Assembly (NCBI RefSeq): GCF_900188205.1
Contig: NZ_FZOH01000009.1
Span: forward strand, 170,940 to 234,939
DNA: 64,000 nucleotides
Direction of reading: 5' to 3'
From: Geodermatophilus saharensis
GTDB lineage: Bacteria > Actinomycetota > Actinomycetes > Mycobacteriales > Geodermatophilaceae
Part shown: one piece after another, positions 1 to 7,912 of the stretch
Position numbering within the stretch: the stretch's first letter is position 1
Layout of the letters: each line of letters begins with the position of its first letter
Position numbers and translations under genes: made by a program
The notes under the pieces: model-generated
Seen by the model: only the letters and a program-made list of their open reading frames with translations
Told to the model about the DNA's origin: nothing
The model's database searches: none

Positions 1-92
1 GCGAGCCGCCGGTCGGTGGCGTCGCCGGGCGGCCGGCGCGGGCGGACCAGCTCGCCCACCTCGGACCAGCGGGGCAGCCTGCGCTCCACCAC
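1..92 (-). CDS. FMN-dependent alpha-hydroxy-acid oxidase (LldD family), N-terminal fragment
   Basis: Open minus-strand frame running off the left edge of the window; only about 30 codons are visible. It begins with tandem GTG codons preceded by a GGAAGGGGA ribosome-binding site. The visible residues include RRLPRWSEV and end in DRRLA, which resembles the N-terminus of actinobacterial L-lactate dehydrogenase/alpha-hydroxy-acid oxidases, where an RRLPR segment precedes a short basic stretch. No catalytic or FMN-binding residue is in view, so the family assignment rests on this start alone. It lies downstream of the Ter locus on the same strand. Confidence 0.4.
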   Translation of the reverse strand, partial: MVERRLPRWSEVGELVRPRRPPGDATDRRL

Positions 93-124
93 GGGGGATC
101 CCCTTCCGTCGTCGTGCAGGTGCC

Positions 125-139
125 CCGCCGGCCCGGCGG
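125..139 (-). terminator. Short GC hairpin after the first TerD-like gene
   Basis: A perfect 6-bp inverted repeat, CCGCCG-GCC-CGGCGG, ten bases beyond the stop codon of the TerD-like gene. There is no T-run. It is a weak candidate for transcript end formation. Confidence 0.3.
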
Positions 140-148
140 TTCAGCGGC

Positions 149-970
149 TCACTTGCGGCCGGGGGTCCAGTCCATGCCCCAGCCGTAGGTGCGGTCGAGC
201 ACGTCCTGGCCGCCGTGCACGTAGCGCACCTCGCGGTTGACGACGAGCTGACCGCCCTGGTTCTGGATCATCGCGATGGCGCAGATGCGGGCCCGCGGGT
301 CGTGCTCGTCGAGCCGCACCTCGATCTGCGGCCCGGACGCCGGGTACATCGTGACGACGGCGTCGGCCTGACCCCAGTTCGGCACGCCCTCGTAGATCAA
401 CGCGAACACGAGGATCCGCCGGATCAGCTGCGTGTGCTGCAGGTCGATGAGCAGGTTCTCCCCGCCGGCGGTCGACCCCGAGCGGTCGTCGCCGTCCAGC
501 CACGCGATCGACTGCCCGTTGCCCAGGTTGTGCTGCCCGCGGAAGGCGTTGCCGAGGGCCTGGATGACGCCCTTGGAGCCGTCGGCGTACTCGTACAGGC
601 ACCCGAGGTCGAGGTCGATGGCGCCGCCGCCGGCCGCCCCGGCGAGCCGCTTGAGGAACCCGCCACCGCCGCCGGCGCCGCCGGGCCTGGAGTTCCAGTT
701 GAGGTTGACCCTCAGGATCCCGGTGGTGCCGGCTGTCTTGGTGAGCGAGACCGACGGCGCCGACTTGGTCAGCGACACCTTGCTCATGCTGACGCCGCCG
801 GCCGGCGGGGGCTGCTGCCCGTACTGCTGCTGCCCGTACTGCTGCTGTCCGTACGGCGGCTGGGCCGGGGGTGCCCCGTACGGCTGTCCCGGCGGCGGCT
901 GCTGGGCCGGCGGCTGCGGGGGCGGCGGCTGCGGCGGCGGGGACTTCGGACGCTTCGTGTAGTCGACCAA
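149..970 (-). CDS. TerD-family protein with Pro/Tyr/Gln-rich N-terminal tail
   Basis: A 273-residue protein. Roughly the first 70 residues are low-complexity Pro/Gln/Gly/Tyr with repeated PYGQQ/QYGQQ units, followed by a TerD-like beta-sandwich domain (SLTKSAPSVSLTK, then acidic DLDLGCLYEY and WLDGDDRSG, which sit where TerD proteins bind calcium). TerD proteins act at the cytoplasmic face of the membrane in tellurite, oxidative and phage stress responses. I chose the TTG start at 970 because GGAGGG lies just upstream; a GTG at 1000 is the alternative. It is the last gene of the minus-strand Ter locus, and a similar PYGQ tail occurs on the AIM24 gene at 2886-3872. The stress role is known for the family; the role of the tail is inference. 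Confidence 0.85.
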   Translation of the reverse strand: MVDYTKRPKSPPPQPPPPQPPAQQPPPGQPYGAPPAQPPYGQQQYGQQQYGQQPPPAGGVSMSKVSLTKSAPSVSLTKTAGTTGILRVNLNWNSRPGGAGGGGGFLKRLAGAAGGGAIDLDLGCLYEYADGSKGVIQALGNAFRGQHNLGNGQSIAWLDGDDRSGSTAGGENLLIDLQHTQLIRRILVFALIYEGVPNWGQADAVVTMYPASGPQIEVRLDEHDPRARICAIAMIQNQGGQLVVNREVRYVHGGQDVLDRTYGWGMDWTPGRK

Positions 971-1049
971 GGGGAGCCCTCCCGCAGGTCCCCGGCGCAC
1001 GGGGCCCTGCTCGCTGAGCGGCGGGTACGTGCCCTGACCCTAGGGGCCC

Positions 1050-2813
1050 TCACGGCCCGCGGTCCGCGCCGCCCTCCTGCGGCCCGTGCACCACGTCGTC
1101 GTCCTCGGGATCGCCGGTGCCCGGCGGCGCGACGGGCAGCCAGCGGTCCCACCAGTCGAGCAGGTGCTCGAACCGGGCCGGGCGGTGCCGGGTGCCGTCA
1201 CCGGGGACGAGCAGCAGCGCGCCGGGCACCCGGCGCCGCTGGAGCGCGGCGAACAGCCGCCGGCCCTCCCCTGCCGGGCAGCGCTCGTCCTGCACCCCCA
1301 GCGTGGGCGTGACGACGGCGCCCGTGTCGAGGGGGACGTCGTCCGGGTCCGCGTCGGGCGCTGCGTCGGTCCAGTCGACGACGGCGGCGGCGAACCGGTC
1401 GGTGCGGGTCAGCAGCGCCGCGGCGCCCGGCCCGCCGGTGAGCCCGACCCGGCCGGCGTCGAGGGCCGGGTCGGCGAGGGCGGCGTCGAGCAGGGGGAGC
1501 ACGTCGCCGTCGCAGCGCAGCGCCGCGTATCCGGCCGAGGCGAGCACCTGCACGTCGTCCGCCAGCGACCAGCCGGGCGCCCGCCCGCCGGTCACGGCCA
1601 CCAGCACCGGGTGGGGACCCGGCCCCGGGGGCACGGTCACCCACAGCCGGCGCTCGGTGCCGTCCGGCGCGACGACGGCGCGCTGCTCGGTGCGGTGCAG
1701 CCGGCCCGTGGCACCGAGCGCGGAGCCGAAGCCGGTGAGCAGCCGGCGCCGGCCGGGCGTGATCGCCACCAGCTCCCCCGCGGAGCGGTCGTGGGCGACG
1801 GTCGCCACGACCACCCCCGCCGCGGCGGCGCAGCCGCGCACGGTGAACGGGCCGTCGACCAGCGCCGCGGGCGGGCCGCCGTCGAGCGGCACCCGCACGA
1901 GCTCCACCGCGCCCTGCCGCGCGACGCCGACCAGCACCGCCCCGCCGTCCGGGGCGAGCGCCGGCGCGCCGTCGTGGACGACGCCGTCGAGCAGTGGCTC
2001 GAGCTCGCCCCCGGACACCCGCACCCGGCACAGCGCCGGGGACGACGCGGCGAGGTCGAGGCCGTCGGGGCCCAGGTCGGGGCGCGCGGTGACGCAGAGG
2101 GTGGTGCCGGAGGCGTCGAACACCGGCTGCCGGCACTCGCCGCTGCTGCGGGTGACCCGCCGCGGCCGGCCGCCGGTGAGCGGGACCAGGTACACGTCGC
2201 GGACGCGGTCGCGGTCGGCACCGGGGTGCCGGGCGGAGACGAAGGCGAGGGCGGCGCCGTCGGGCGACCAGGCGACGTCGGCGTCGGAGGCGGTGCCGTC
2301 GGTGAGCTGCCGCGGCGCGGGCGGCGCGGTGTCGTCGAGCGGGTCCGGGGGCAGGTCGAGGACGACCACGCAGGTCCGCGGGACGCCGGCGCGGGTGCTC
2401 GGCCCGGTGACCAGCCGCGGCCCGTCGTCGGGGTCGGGCACGGGGGCGACCCAGGCCAGCCGCCGGGAGTCCGGGGACCACACCGGCGCGCCGGCGCCCA
2501 GCGGGGCGTCGGTGAGCCGGCGGGGCGCGCCGCCGGCGGTGGGCAGCAGGTGCACCTGCGGCGGGTCACCGGGGACGGCGGACAGGTAGGCCAGCCAGCG
2601 GCCGTCGGGCGAGAAGGCCGGCGCGGAGTCGGTGGCGCCGGAGGTGAGCGCGCGGGGCGGTGCGGAGCCGTCGGTGGGCACCGCCCACAGCTGCCCGAGG
2701 GGAGCGCCGGTGCGGGGATCGGGCCGGTCGACGGCGACCACCGCCATCCGCCCGTCCGGTGACACGGTGGGCGCGCCCGGCGTGCGCACGAGGGCGAGGT
2801 CGGCGGGCCGCAT
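1050..2813 (-). CDS. S9-like beta-propeller/hydrolase protein, probable pseudoenzyme
   Basis: A 587-residue protein with the layout of S9 acylaminoacyl-peptidases: an N-terminal WD40-like propeller (repeated SPDGR, SPDSRRL, SPDGAAL blades over residues 1-340) and a C-terminal alpha/beta-hydrolase domain. In the expected nucleophile elbow (family pattern TGGSYGG) the sequence reads TGGPGAA, with proline 462 (codon 1430-1428) at the serine position. The acid segment (GVQDERCP) and a C-terminal histidine region (GDGTRHRP) remain. It is therefore likely inactive as a peptidase and may act in binding or scaffolding. It starts with ATG at 2813; TACGCT lies nine bases upstream and could be a -10 box. 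It is separated from the AIM24 operon by a strong hairpin, so it is probably transcribed on its own. Confidence 0.75.
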   Translation of the reverse strand: MRPADLALVRTPGAPTVSPDGRMAVVAVDRPDPRTGAPLGQLWAVPTDGSAPPRALTSGATDSAPAFSPDGRWLAYLSAVPGDPPQVHLLPTAGGAPRRLTDAPLGAGAPVWSPDSRRLAWVAPVPDPDDGPRLVTGPSTRAGVPRTCVVVLDLPPDPLDDTAPPAPRQLTDGTASDADVAWSPDGAALAFVSARHPGADRDRVRDVYLVPLTGGRPRRVTRSSGECRQPVFDASGTTLCVTARPDLGPDGLDLAASSPALCRVRVSGGELEPLLDGVVHDGAPALAPDGGAVLVGVARQGAVELVRVPLDGGPPAALVDGPFTVRGCAAAAGVVVATVAHDRSAGELVAITPGRRRLLTGFGSALGATGRLHRTEQRAVVAPDGTERRLWVTVPPGPGPHPVLVAVTGGRAPGWSLADDVQVLASAGYAALRCDGDVLPLLDAALADPALDAGRVGLTGGPGAAALLTRTDRFAAAVVDWTDAAPDADPDDVPLDTGAVVTPTLGVQDERCPAGEGRRLFAALQRRRVPGALLLVPGDGTRHRPARFEHLLDWWDRWLPVAPPGTGDPEDDDVVHGPQEGGADRGP

Positions 2814-2840
2814 GGCGCACCGAGCGTAGTGCAGCGGTCA

Positions 2841-2877
2841 CCCGCGGCCCGGGTCCCCGCGGGACCCGGGCCGCGGG
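2841..2877 (-). terminator. 17-bp perfect hairpin after the AIM24 operon
   Basis: The arms 2841-2857 and 2861-2877 are perfectly complementary (17 bp) around a 3-base loop. The hairpin lies nine bases past the stop codon of the last AIM24 gene. It has no clear U-tract, as is common for actinobacterial terminators. Confidence 0.7.
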
Positions 2878-2885
2878 AAACCGGC

Positions 2886-3872
2886 CTACTGCTGCTGGGC
2901 CCGGGCGATCAGCCGCTGGCCGAGCGAGCCGGCCTGGCTGTTGGTGAGCAGCTGCGTCTGCGACTCGACCAGCCGCAGCACCGCCGGGTCCTCGCGGGCG
3001 ACCTCGGAGGACTGCAGCAGGATCGTGCCCTGCCCGGTGAAGTCGTACTGCCGCTCCTCACCGGAGGCCCGGCCGAGCGCGCCGGAGATCATCCCGCGCA
3101 GGTTCTGCGTCATCCACTGCGCGTCGTGGTGCACCGACGGCGACGGGCAGTCGGCCCAGCCGAGCAGCGCGTCGGGGTCGGCCCGGAACGGCGGCTCGAC
3201 GAAGATCACCGGCCCGTTGGACGAGGCGATGAACTTGCCCGTGCCGATGAGGGTGACGAAGCCGGGCACGATCGACTGCTTGAGCTCCAGCTGCTTGGAG
3301 AACGCGCAGAGGTTGCTCGCCTTGATCGTGAGGTTGCCGTCGTCGAGGTCGTAGGAGTTCAGGTCGAACCCGCGGTCGCCGATGAGCAGCTTGCCGTGGC
3401 CCTGCGCGACCACCCAGTCGGAGATGTAGACGGGGCTGGAGAACCGGGAGGCGACCCAGGCCTGCACCGAGGAGTACTCGGTGACGGCGTCGAACCGGAC
3501 GTCGCCGTAGTAGGCCAGCATCGCGCCCTTGCTCATGAACCACTCACCGCCGGTGAGGGCGATGCAGAACACGTAGGGGTTGACGTTGTCGTCGTCGGGC
3601 AGCGTGTGCGGGTTGAGCGTGCTCGGCTGCCAGCTCGGCTGACCGCCGGGCGCCGGCTGGCCGGAGTACGGCGGCGGCTGGCCGTACCCGGGCGGCGGCT
3701 GGCCGTACCCGGGCTGGGGCTGGCCGTACGGGGGCTGCGGCTGCCCGTAGGGCTGGGGCTGCCCGCCGTGGGGCTGCGGCTGGCCGTAGGGCTGGCCGTA
3801 GGGGTTGCCCTGCTGCCCGCCGTAGGGGTTGCCCTGCGGCTGGCCGTAGGGGTTGCCGGGTGGGTAGGTCAT
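2886..3872 (-). CDS. AIM24-family protein with PYGQP repeat tail
   Basis: A 328-residue protein. Residues 1-90 are a low-complexity tail of NPYGQP/PYGQPQP repeats, and the rest is an AIM24 domain (FCIALTGGEWFMSKGAMLAYYGDVRF; GVTL-type beta repeats; a C-terminal TGQGTILLQSSE strand). AIM24 proteins are double-stranded beta-helix proteins, mitochondrial in yeast; in bacteria they co-occur with TerD genes and have no defined biochemical activity. ATG start with GAGGG upstream. It is the third of three AIM24 genes in tandem (10-base gap to the next), clearly one transcript. The tail resembles that of the TerD-like protein at 149-970, suggesting a common localisation or assembly role (inference). 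Confidence 0.85.
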   Translation of the reverse strand: MTYPPGNPYGQPQGNPYGGQQGNPYGQPYGQPQPHGGQPQPYGQPQPPYGQPQPGYGQPPPGYGQPPPYSGQPAPGGQPSWQPSTLNPHTLPDDDNVNPYVFCIALTGGEWFMSKGAMLAYYGDVRFDAVTEYSSVQAWVASRFSSPVYISDWVVAQGHGKLLIGDRGFDLNSYDLDDGNLTIKASNLCAFSKQLELKQSIVPGFVTLIGTGKFIASSNGPVIFVEPPFRADPDALLGWADCPSPSVHHDAQWMTQNLRGMISGALGRASGEERQYDFTGQGTILLQSSEVAREDPAVLRLVESQTQLLTNSQAGSLGQRLIARAQQQ

Positions 3873-3882
3873 CTCGTCGCCC

Positions 3883-4527
3883 TCAGAACTTCTTCTCGCT
3901 GGCCTGCACGTACACGGTGCCGTGACCGCCGATCCGCAACTGGAACGCCTCGCCGGACCCGCGGCCCACGACGTCGCGGAAGCCGACCTTGGCCGCGAGG
4001 TCCACGGTGAGCTGCCCGACGTGCCCGACGTAGGCCTGCGGGTCGACGCCGATCTGCTGCCCCTGCAGCTGCAGCGGGAAGGCGCCGCCGTGCGAGAGCA
4101 GCGCGACTGCGCCGCGACCGTGGACGTTGGTGGTGAACAGGCCCTGCCCGGTCATCGCGCCGCTGATCGCGGACTTCAGGCCTCCGGAGCCGAGGAACTG
4201 CACGCTGGTCTGCAGCGTCGCGTCGTGCGCCAGCAGCCGGTCGGCCTCGCACACCAGCGGCGCGCCGCCGTCGAGCTCGAGGACGGTGACGTGCAGGCCC
4301 TTGTGGCCGTAGAGCACCTGGCCGGTGCCCTCGGTGGCCATCATCGGGTTGGACTCGCCCGACATCGCCGCGCCGACCATGCCGCCGATGCCGCGGCCCT
4401 GCCCGTGGACGGGGCGGAAGGCGACCTGCCCGGAGTAGCCGAGCATCGAGCCGCGGCGGGCGAGCACCGGGGTGCCGGGGCTGACGTGCGCGCGCACGAC
4501 CTTGCTGTTGACGGTCTCGAAGGGCAT
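3883..4527 (-). CDS. AIM24-family protein
   Basis: A 214-residue AIM24 domain protein without the N-terminal tail. Visible family features are the glycine-rich beta strands with RRGSMLGYSGQVAF near the start, SGAMTGQGLFTTNVHGRG in the middle and HGTVYVQASEKKF at the end. It begins with ATG, three bases after the stop of the preceding AIM24 gene, so translation is probably coupled. The function is not established; the gene order implies that the three paralogues work together with the Ter proteins. Confidence 0.85.
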   Translation of the reverse strand: MPFETVNSKVVRAHVSPGTPVLARRGSMLGYSGQVAFRPVHGQGRGIGGMVGAAMSGESNPMMATEGTGQVLYGHKGLHVTVLELDGGAPLVCEADRLLAHDATLQTSVQFLGSGGLKSAISGAMTGQGLFTTNVHGRGAVALLSHGGAFPLQLQGQQIGVDPQAYVGHVGQLTVDLAAKVGFRDVVGRGSGEAFQLRIGGHGTVYVQASEKKF

Positions 4528-4530
4528 GGC

Positions 4531-5148
4531 TCAGCGCTCCGCGGACTGGACGAGCACCAGGCCGGAGCCGGTGAACCGGAGGGAGAACGGCTCGCCGGCG
4601 TCCTCGCCGACGAGCGACTTCCACGAGACGCCCGACACCAGGTTCATCGACAGCTGGCCGCGGGAGCCGACGTAGGCGTCGGGGTCGACGACGAGGTCGG
4701 CGCCGGGTGCGACCTCCAGCGCCATGACCGGGCCCTCGGAGACGATCGCGACCTGCCCGTGCCCGGTGACCGTCGTCGTCGCCAGGCCGTGGCCGCTGGT
4801 CATCCCGCGCAGGCCGGCGAACTGGACGTCGAGGCGCAGCTGCTCGGTGTGGGCCAGGATGTGCTCGCTCTCCACGGTGAGGGTGTCGCCGGCGAGGTCG
4901 ACGACGAGGACGTCCATCGCGTCGAGCGCGAGGTAGACCCGGCCGTGGCCGGCGCAGTCCATGAGGGAGAGGCTCTCCCCGGCGACGGCGCGCTTGAGCG
5001 CCGCCCGCATGCCGCCGCCCCCGCCCATGCCGGAGCTCTTGAAGTCGACGTTGCCCTCGAAGGCGACCATCGAGCCGCTGGCGGCCCGGATGCGGTCGCC
5101 CTGCAGGTCGGCGTGCAGGACGCGTTTGTGGGCGGTGAGCAGTGCCAC
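4531..5148 (-). CDS. AIM24-family protein, first of three in tandem
   Basis: A 205-residue AIM24 protein starting with GTG behind a GAGAGGC ribosome-binding site. It shows the same strand pattern as its neighbours (ASGSMVAFEGNVDFKSS; GLATTTVTGHGQVAI; TGSGLVLVQSAE). The three AIM24 genes differ enough in sequence to be old paralogues rather than a recent duplication. A 16-bp hairpin separates it from the upstream DUF475 gene, so a promoter for the AIM24 set probably lies in 5149-5240, where I could not identify -35/-10 boxes. Confidence 0.83.
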   Translation of the reverse strand: MALLTAHKRVLHADLQGDRIRAASGSMVAFEGNVDFKSSGMGGGGGMRAALKRAVAGESLSLMDCAGHGRVYLALDAMDVLVVDLAGDTLTVESEHILAHTEQLRLDVQFAGLRGMTSGHGLATTTVTGHGQVAIVSEGPVMALEVAPGADLVVDPDAYVGSRGQLSMNLVSGVSWKSLVGEDAGEPFSLRFTGSGLVLVQSAER

Positions 5149-5240
5149 GGATGCCTCTCGGGACGGGGGTCGGGACCGGCGGGACCGTATCCGGCGACCT
5201 CCCCGCGCGGTAGGTGCTGCGTCCCGGCGCGTCCCGGACG

Positions 5241-5278
5241 CACCAGCGGCCCCGGGGCGGTGCCCGGGGCCGCTGGTG
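5241..5278 (-). terminator. 16-bp perfect hairpin after the DUF475 gene
   Basis: The arms 5241-5256 and 5263-5278 are perfectly complementary around a 6-base loop. The structure lies 11 bases beyond the DUF475 stop codon on the minus strand, which fits a terminator insulating it from the AIM24 genes. Confidence 0.7.
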
Positions 5279-5289
5279 TGCCGGCCGTG

Positions 5290-6396
5290 TCAGCGCCGGC
5301 CGGCGGCGATCTCCTCGTCCCGGTGCTCCGCGGCGGGGACGGGCTCGGCGGCCCGCTCCCGACGGGACTCCACGACGCTGCTGATGACCGCGGCGACGAT
5401 GAACAGCAGCCCGGTCAGGCCGGTCACGTACTCGCTGATGTGGAACCGCAGCTCGAGGATCATGATCGCGGCGAGGAAGCCGATGGCCCACATGGCGCCG
5501 TGCTCCAGGTAGCGGTACTCGTCGAGCGTGCCCTTGTCGACCATGTAGATGGTCAGCGACCGCACCCAGAAGGCGCCGATACCCAGGCCCAGCGCGATGA
5601 TGAAGATGTCGCTGCTGATGGCGAAGGCGCCGATGACGCCGTCGAAGGAGAAGGACGCGTCGAGCACCTCCAGGTAGAGGAACGCCGCGGCGCCCGCGCC
5701 GGCGACGGCCTTGGTGGCGGTGCCGGTGGTCGACCCGCCGGTCGCGGTGACGTCGTCGGCGTCGTCCTCCTCCGGGGCCTCCATGAGCTCGTTGAGGCCG
5801 CCGATGAGCAGGTAGGTGAACAGGCCGGCGATGCCGGAGACCAGCACGGTGGCGTACTTGTCGTCGTCGGCGATCTGCGACCCGACGTAGATGACCGCCA
5901 GCGCGATCACGATGGCTAGGTAGGGCAGCTTGCCGGCCTTGGCCAGCGGCCGCTCCAGCCACGACAGCCAGTGGATCTCCCGCTCCTCGTCGAAGAGGAA
6001 GTTGAGGAAGATCATCAGCAGGAAGATGCCACCGAAGGTGTAGATCGCCTCGGCCGCGGCCTCGACGTTCTCGCCGTAGGCCTGCTGGTCGGTCAGCGCG
6101 AGGTCCCAGACCTCGGGGATCGACAGGCCCGCGGTGACCGACACCAGCACGATCGGCAGCAGCAGCCGCATGCCGAACACGGCGATGAAGATGCCGACGT
6201 AGAGGAACAGCTTGCGCCACAGCGGGCTCATCCGGCGCAGCACCTTGGCGTTGACCACGGCGTTGTCGAACGACAGGCACACCTCGAGCACGCCGAGGAC
6301 GGCGACGGCGAGGAGTGCGGCCGGTCCGCCGAAGAACACGGCGGTGACGAGCGCGGCCACCGTCAGACCGACGGAGAAGCCGAAGTAGCGGAGCAT
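5290..6396 (-). CDS. DUF475/TerC-like integral membrane protein
   Basis: A 368-residue polytopic membrane protein with about eight hydrophobic segments. Two conserved acidic membrane motifs typical of the TerC/DUF475 superfamily are visible: CLSFDNAVVNAKVL early and SFDGVIGAFAISSDI in the second half. These membrane aspartates are thought to coordinate or transport metal ions. The start at 6396 is chosen because AAAGGAAC lies just upstream and because hydrophobic sequence begins at once (MLRYFGFSVGL). It is a second TerC-like protein in the same locus as the true TerC at 15690-16787 and is a plausible membrane partner for the TerD and AIM24 proteins (inference). Confidence 0.85.
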   Translation of the reverse strand: MLRYFGFSVGLTVAALVTAVFFGGPAALLAVAVLGVLEVCLSFDNAVVNAKVLRRMSPLWRKLFLYVGIFIAVFGMRLLLPIVLVSVTAGLSIPEVWDLALTDQQAYGENVEAAAEAIYTFGGIFLLMIFLNFLFDEEREIHWLSWLERPLAKAGKLPYLAIVIALAVIYVGSQIADDDKYATVLVSGIAGLFTYLLIGGLNELMEAPEEDDADDVTATGGSTTGTATKAVAGAGAAAFLYLEVLDASFSFDGVIGAFAISSDIFIIALGLGIGAFWVRSLTIYMVDKGTLDEYRYLEHGAMWAIGFLAAIMILELRFHISEYVTGLTGLLFIVAAVISSVVESRRERAAEPVPAAEHRDEEIAAGRR

Positions 6397-6632
6397 CAGG
6401 TTCCTTTCCGACGCCTGACGGGCGAGGCGGCGACGAGTGCGGCGCGGAGAGCACCGGGCCGGGTCGGCCGGCAGACGAGTCCGAGGGTGTCCAACGTCCC
6501 CGCACCGGCGGACGTTCCCGCCCCGGCGCGCCGGACGGGTGAGCGGTGCCACGCCCGCGGGAGAGCCCGGCCCCGACGTGGTAGGCACGACGCCGGGGCG
6601 CGGGCGCGCCGGCGGCACGGAGGGAGACGGTC

Positions 6633-7904
6633 GTGGGCGGGCTCGGTGGGAACCCCGCTCCCCGCTGGTGGCGGCGCGACCGGGAGGCGGGGCGGCGCGA
6701 GGCGGTCGCGGCGCGCGAGGCCGCCGCCGCGGCGATGCTCGAGCTGGACGCGGCGCTGGCCGACCTGCCCGACGCGATGGCCGCCGCCGAGGAGGCCGGC
6801 GCCACCGCCGGTGGCCCGCGGGGCCGGCGTGCGGTCGCCGTCCCGCCGGAGCTGGCGCGCGACTGGCACGCCCTGTCGACGCACGCCGACGCCGTCATCG
6901 GCTCCTACCTGCAGGCCGTCGCCCGGCACGACGACGTCGACGAGCCGGCCCGCGCCCACGCCGCGACGCGGGAGCTGGGCGCCGCCGCGACCGCGCTGCG
7001 CGGCGTCCTCGACCAGGTGCGGCGCTTCCGGGAGCAGTACGGCGAGGTGCTCGCCGCCGCCGCCCGCGTGCGCGCCACCGCCCGGACGGCGGTGTCCGCC
7101 GCCTCCGCCGCGCTCGCCGACGCCCGGACCGCGCTGGCCGCCGCCTCCTCCGCCGAGCTCACCGACCCCGGGGTGCCGGCCCTGCTCGACGACGCCGCTG
7201 CCGCGCTGGCCGGCGCCGAGACCGCCCTGGCGCAGCGCCGGGCCGCCGACGCCGTCGCCGCGGCCGAGCGGGCCCGCCGGGGGGCCGACGCCGCCGCCGA
7301 CCGGCTCCGGAGGCTCCCCGAGCGGGCCGCCGAGGTGCGCCGGGGCGCGGCGTCGGTGCGCACCCGCCGGGAGGCGCTGGGCACGCGGCACGAGCGGCTG
7401 GCGCCGGTGATGAGCGAACTGCGGCGGCGCTATCCGCTGTCGGCGTGGGCCGACGTCGAACGGGCTCCGCAGCGGGCGGCCGAGGCGCTCGCTGCGGCCG
7501 ACGCGGCGCTCGGCGCGCTGGAGGCGGCGCTGGCCGCGCCCGTCCTCGACGTGCCGGAGGCCGCCGCGCAGCTGGCGCGGGTCCGCGCGGCGGCCGGCCG
7601 GGTCGACGACGAGGTGCGCGCGGCGACCGGGCGGCTGGCGCGGCTCGACGCCGTCCGGGCCGATCCGGGGTCGCTGCTGGCCGGGGTGCAGCGCGGCGTC
7701 GTCGACGCGCGGCGGTTCCTCGCCGGGCTGCCCGAGGAGCGGGGCCGCCGCTACCGCCGGACCTTCGAGGACCTCGCCCGGCGGCTGCCCGCGCTGGAGG
7801 CGGCGGCCCGGGGCGACCGGCCGGACTGGGGCGCGGTGCTGCGCGAGGCGGAGTCGATCGAGCAGGGCCTGGCCGGGCTGGTGCGCACCGCCCGGGCGGA
7901 GTAG
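6633..7904 (+). CDS. Alanine-rich coiled-coil protein of the Ter locus
   Basis: A 423-residue protein dominated by Ala/Arg/Glu/Asp heptad-like sequence over nearly its whole length, consistent with long coiled coils. No membrane segment, signal peptide or enzyme motif is visible. GTG start with AGGGAGA upstream. It is the only plus-strand gene inside the Ter locus, divergent from DUF475 (236-base gap) and convergent with proline dehydrogenase (8-base gap). I do not recognise a named family. A structural or scaffolding role in a Ter complex is a guess from shape and location. Confidence 0.7.
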   Translation: MGGLGGNPAPRWWRRDREAGRREAVAAREAAAAAMLELDAALADLPDAMAAAEEAGATAGGPRGRRAVAVPPELARDWHALSTHADAVIGSYLQAVARHDDVDEPARAHAATRELGAAATALRGVLDQVRRFREQYGEVLAAAARVRATARTAVSAASAALADARTALAAASSAELTDPGVPALLDDAAAALAGAETALAQRRAADAVAAAERARRGADAAADRLRRLPERAAEVRRGAASVRTRREALGTRHERLAPVMSELRRRYPLSAWADVERAPQRAAEALAAADAALGALEAALAAPVLDVPEAAAQLARVRAAAGRVDDEVRAATGRLARLDAVRADPGSLLAGVQRGVVDARRFLAGLPEERGRRYRRTFEDLARRLPALEAAARGDRPDWGAVLREAESIEQGLAGLVRTARAE

Positions 7905-7912
7905 CGGCCGTC

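Noticed and set aside
215..2762. Long plus-strand open frames opposite the TerD-like and S9-like genes
   Set aside because: They are Arg/Gly/Ala/Pro/Val-rich shadows created by high-GC codon bias on the coding strand, with no family resemblance or ribosome-binding sites.
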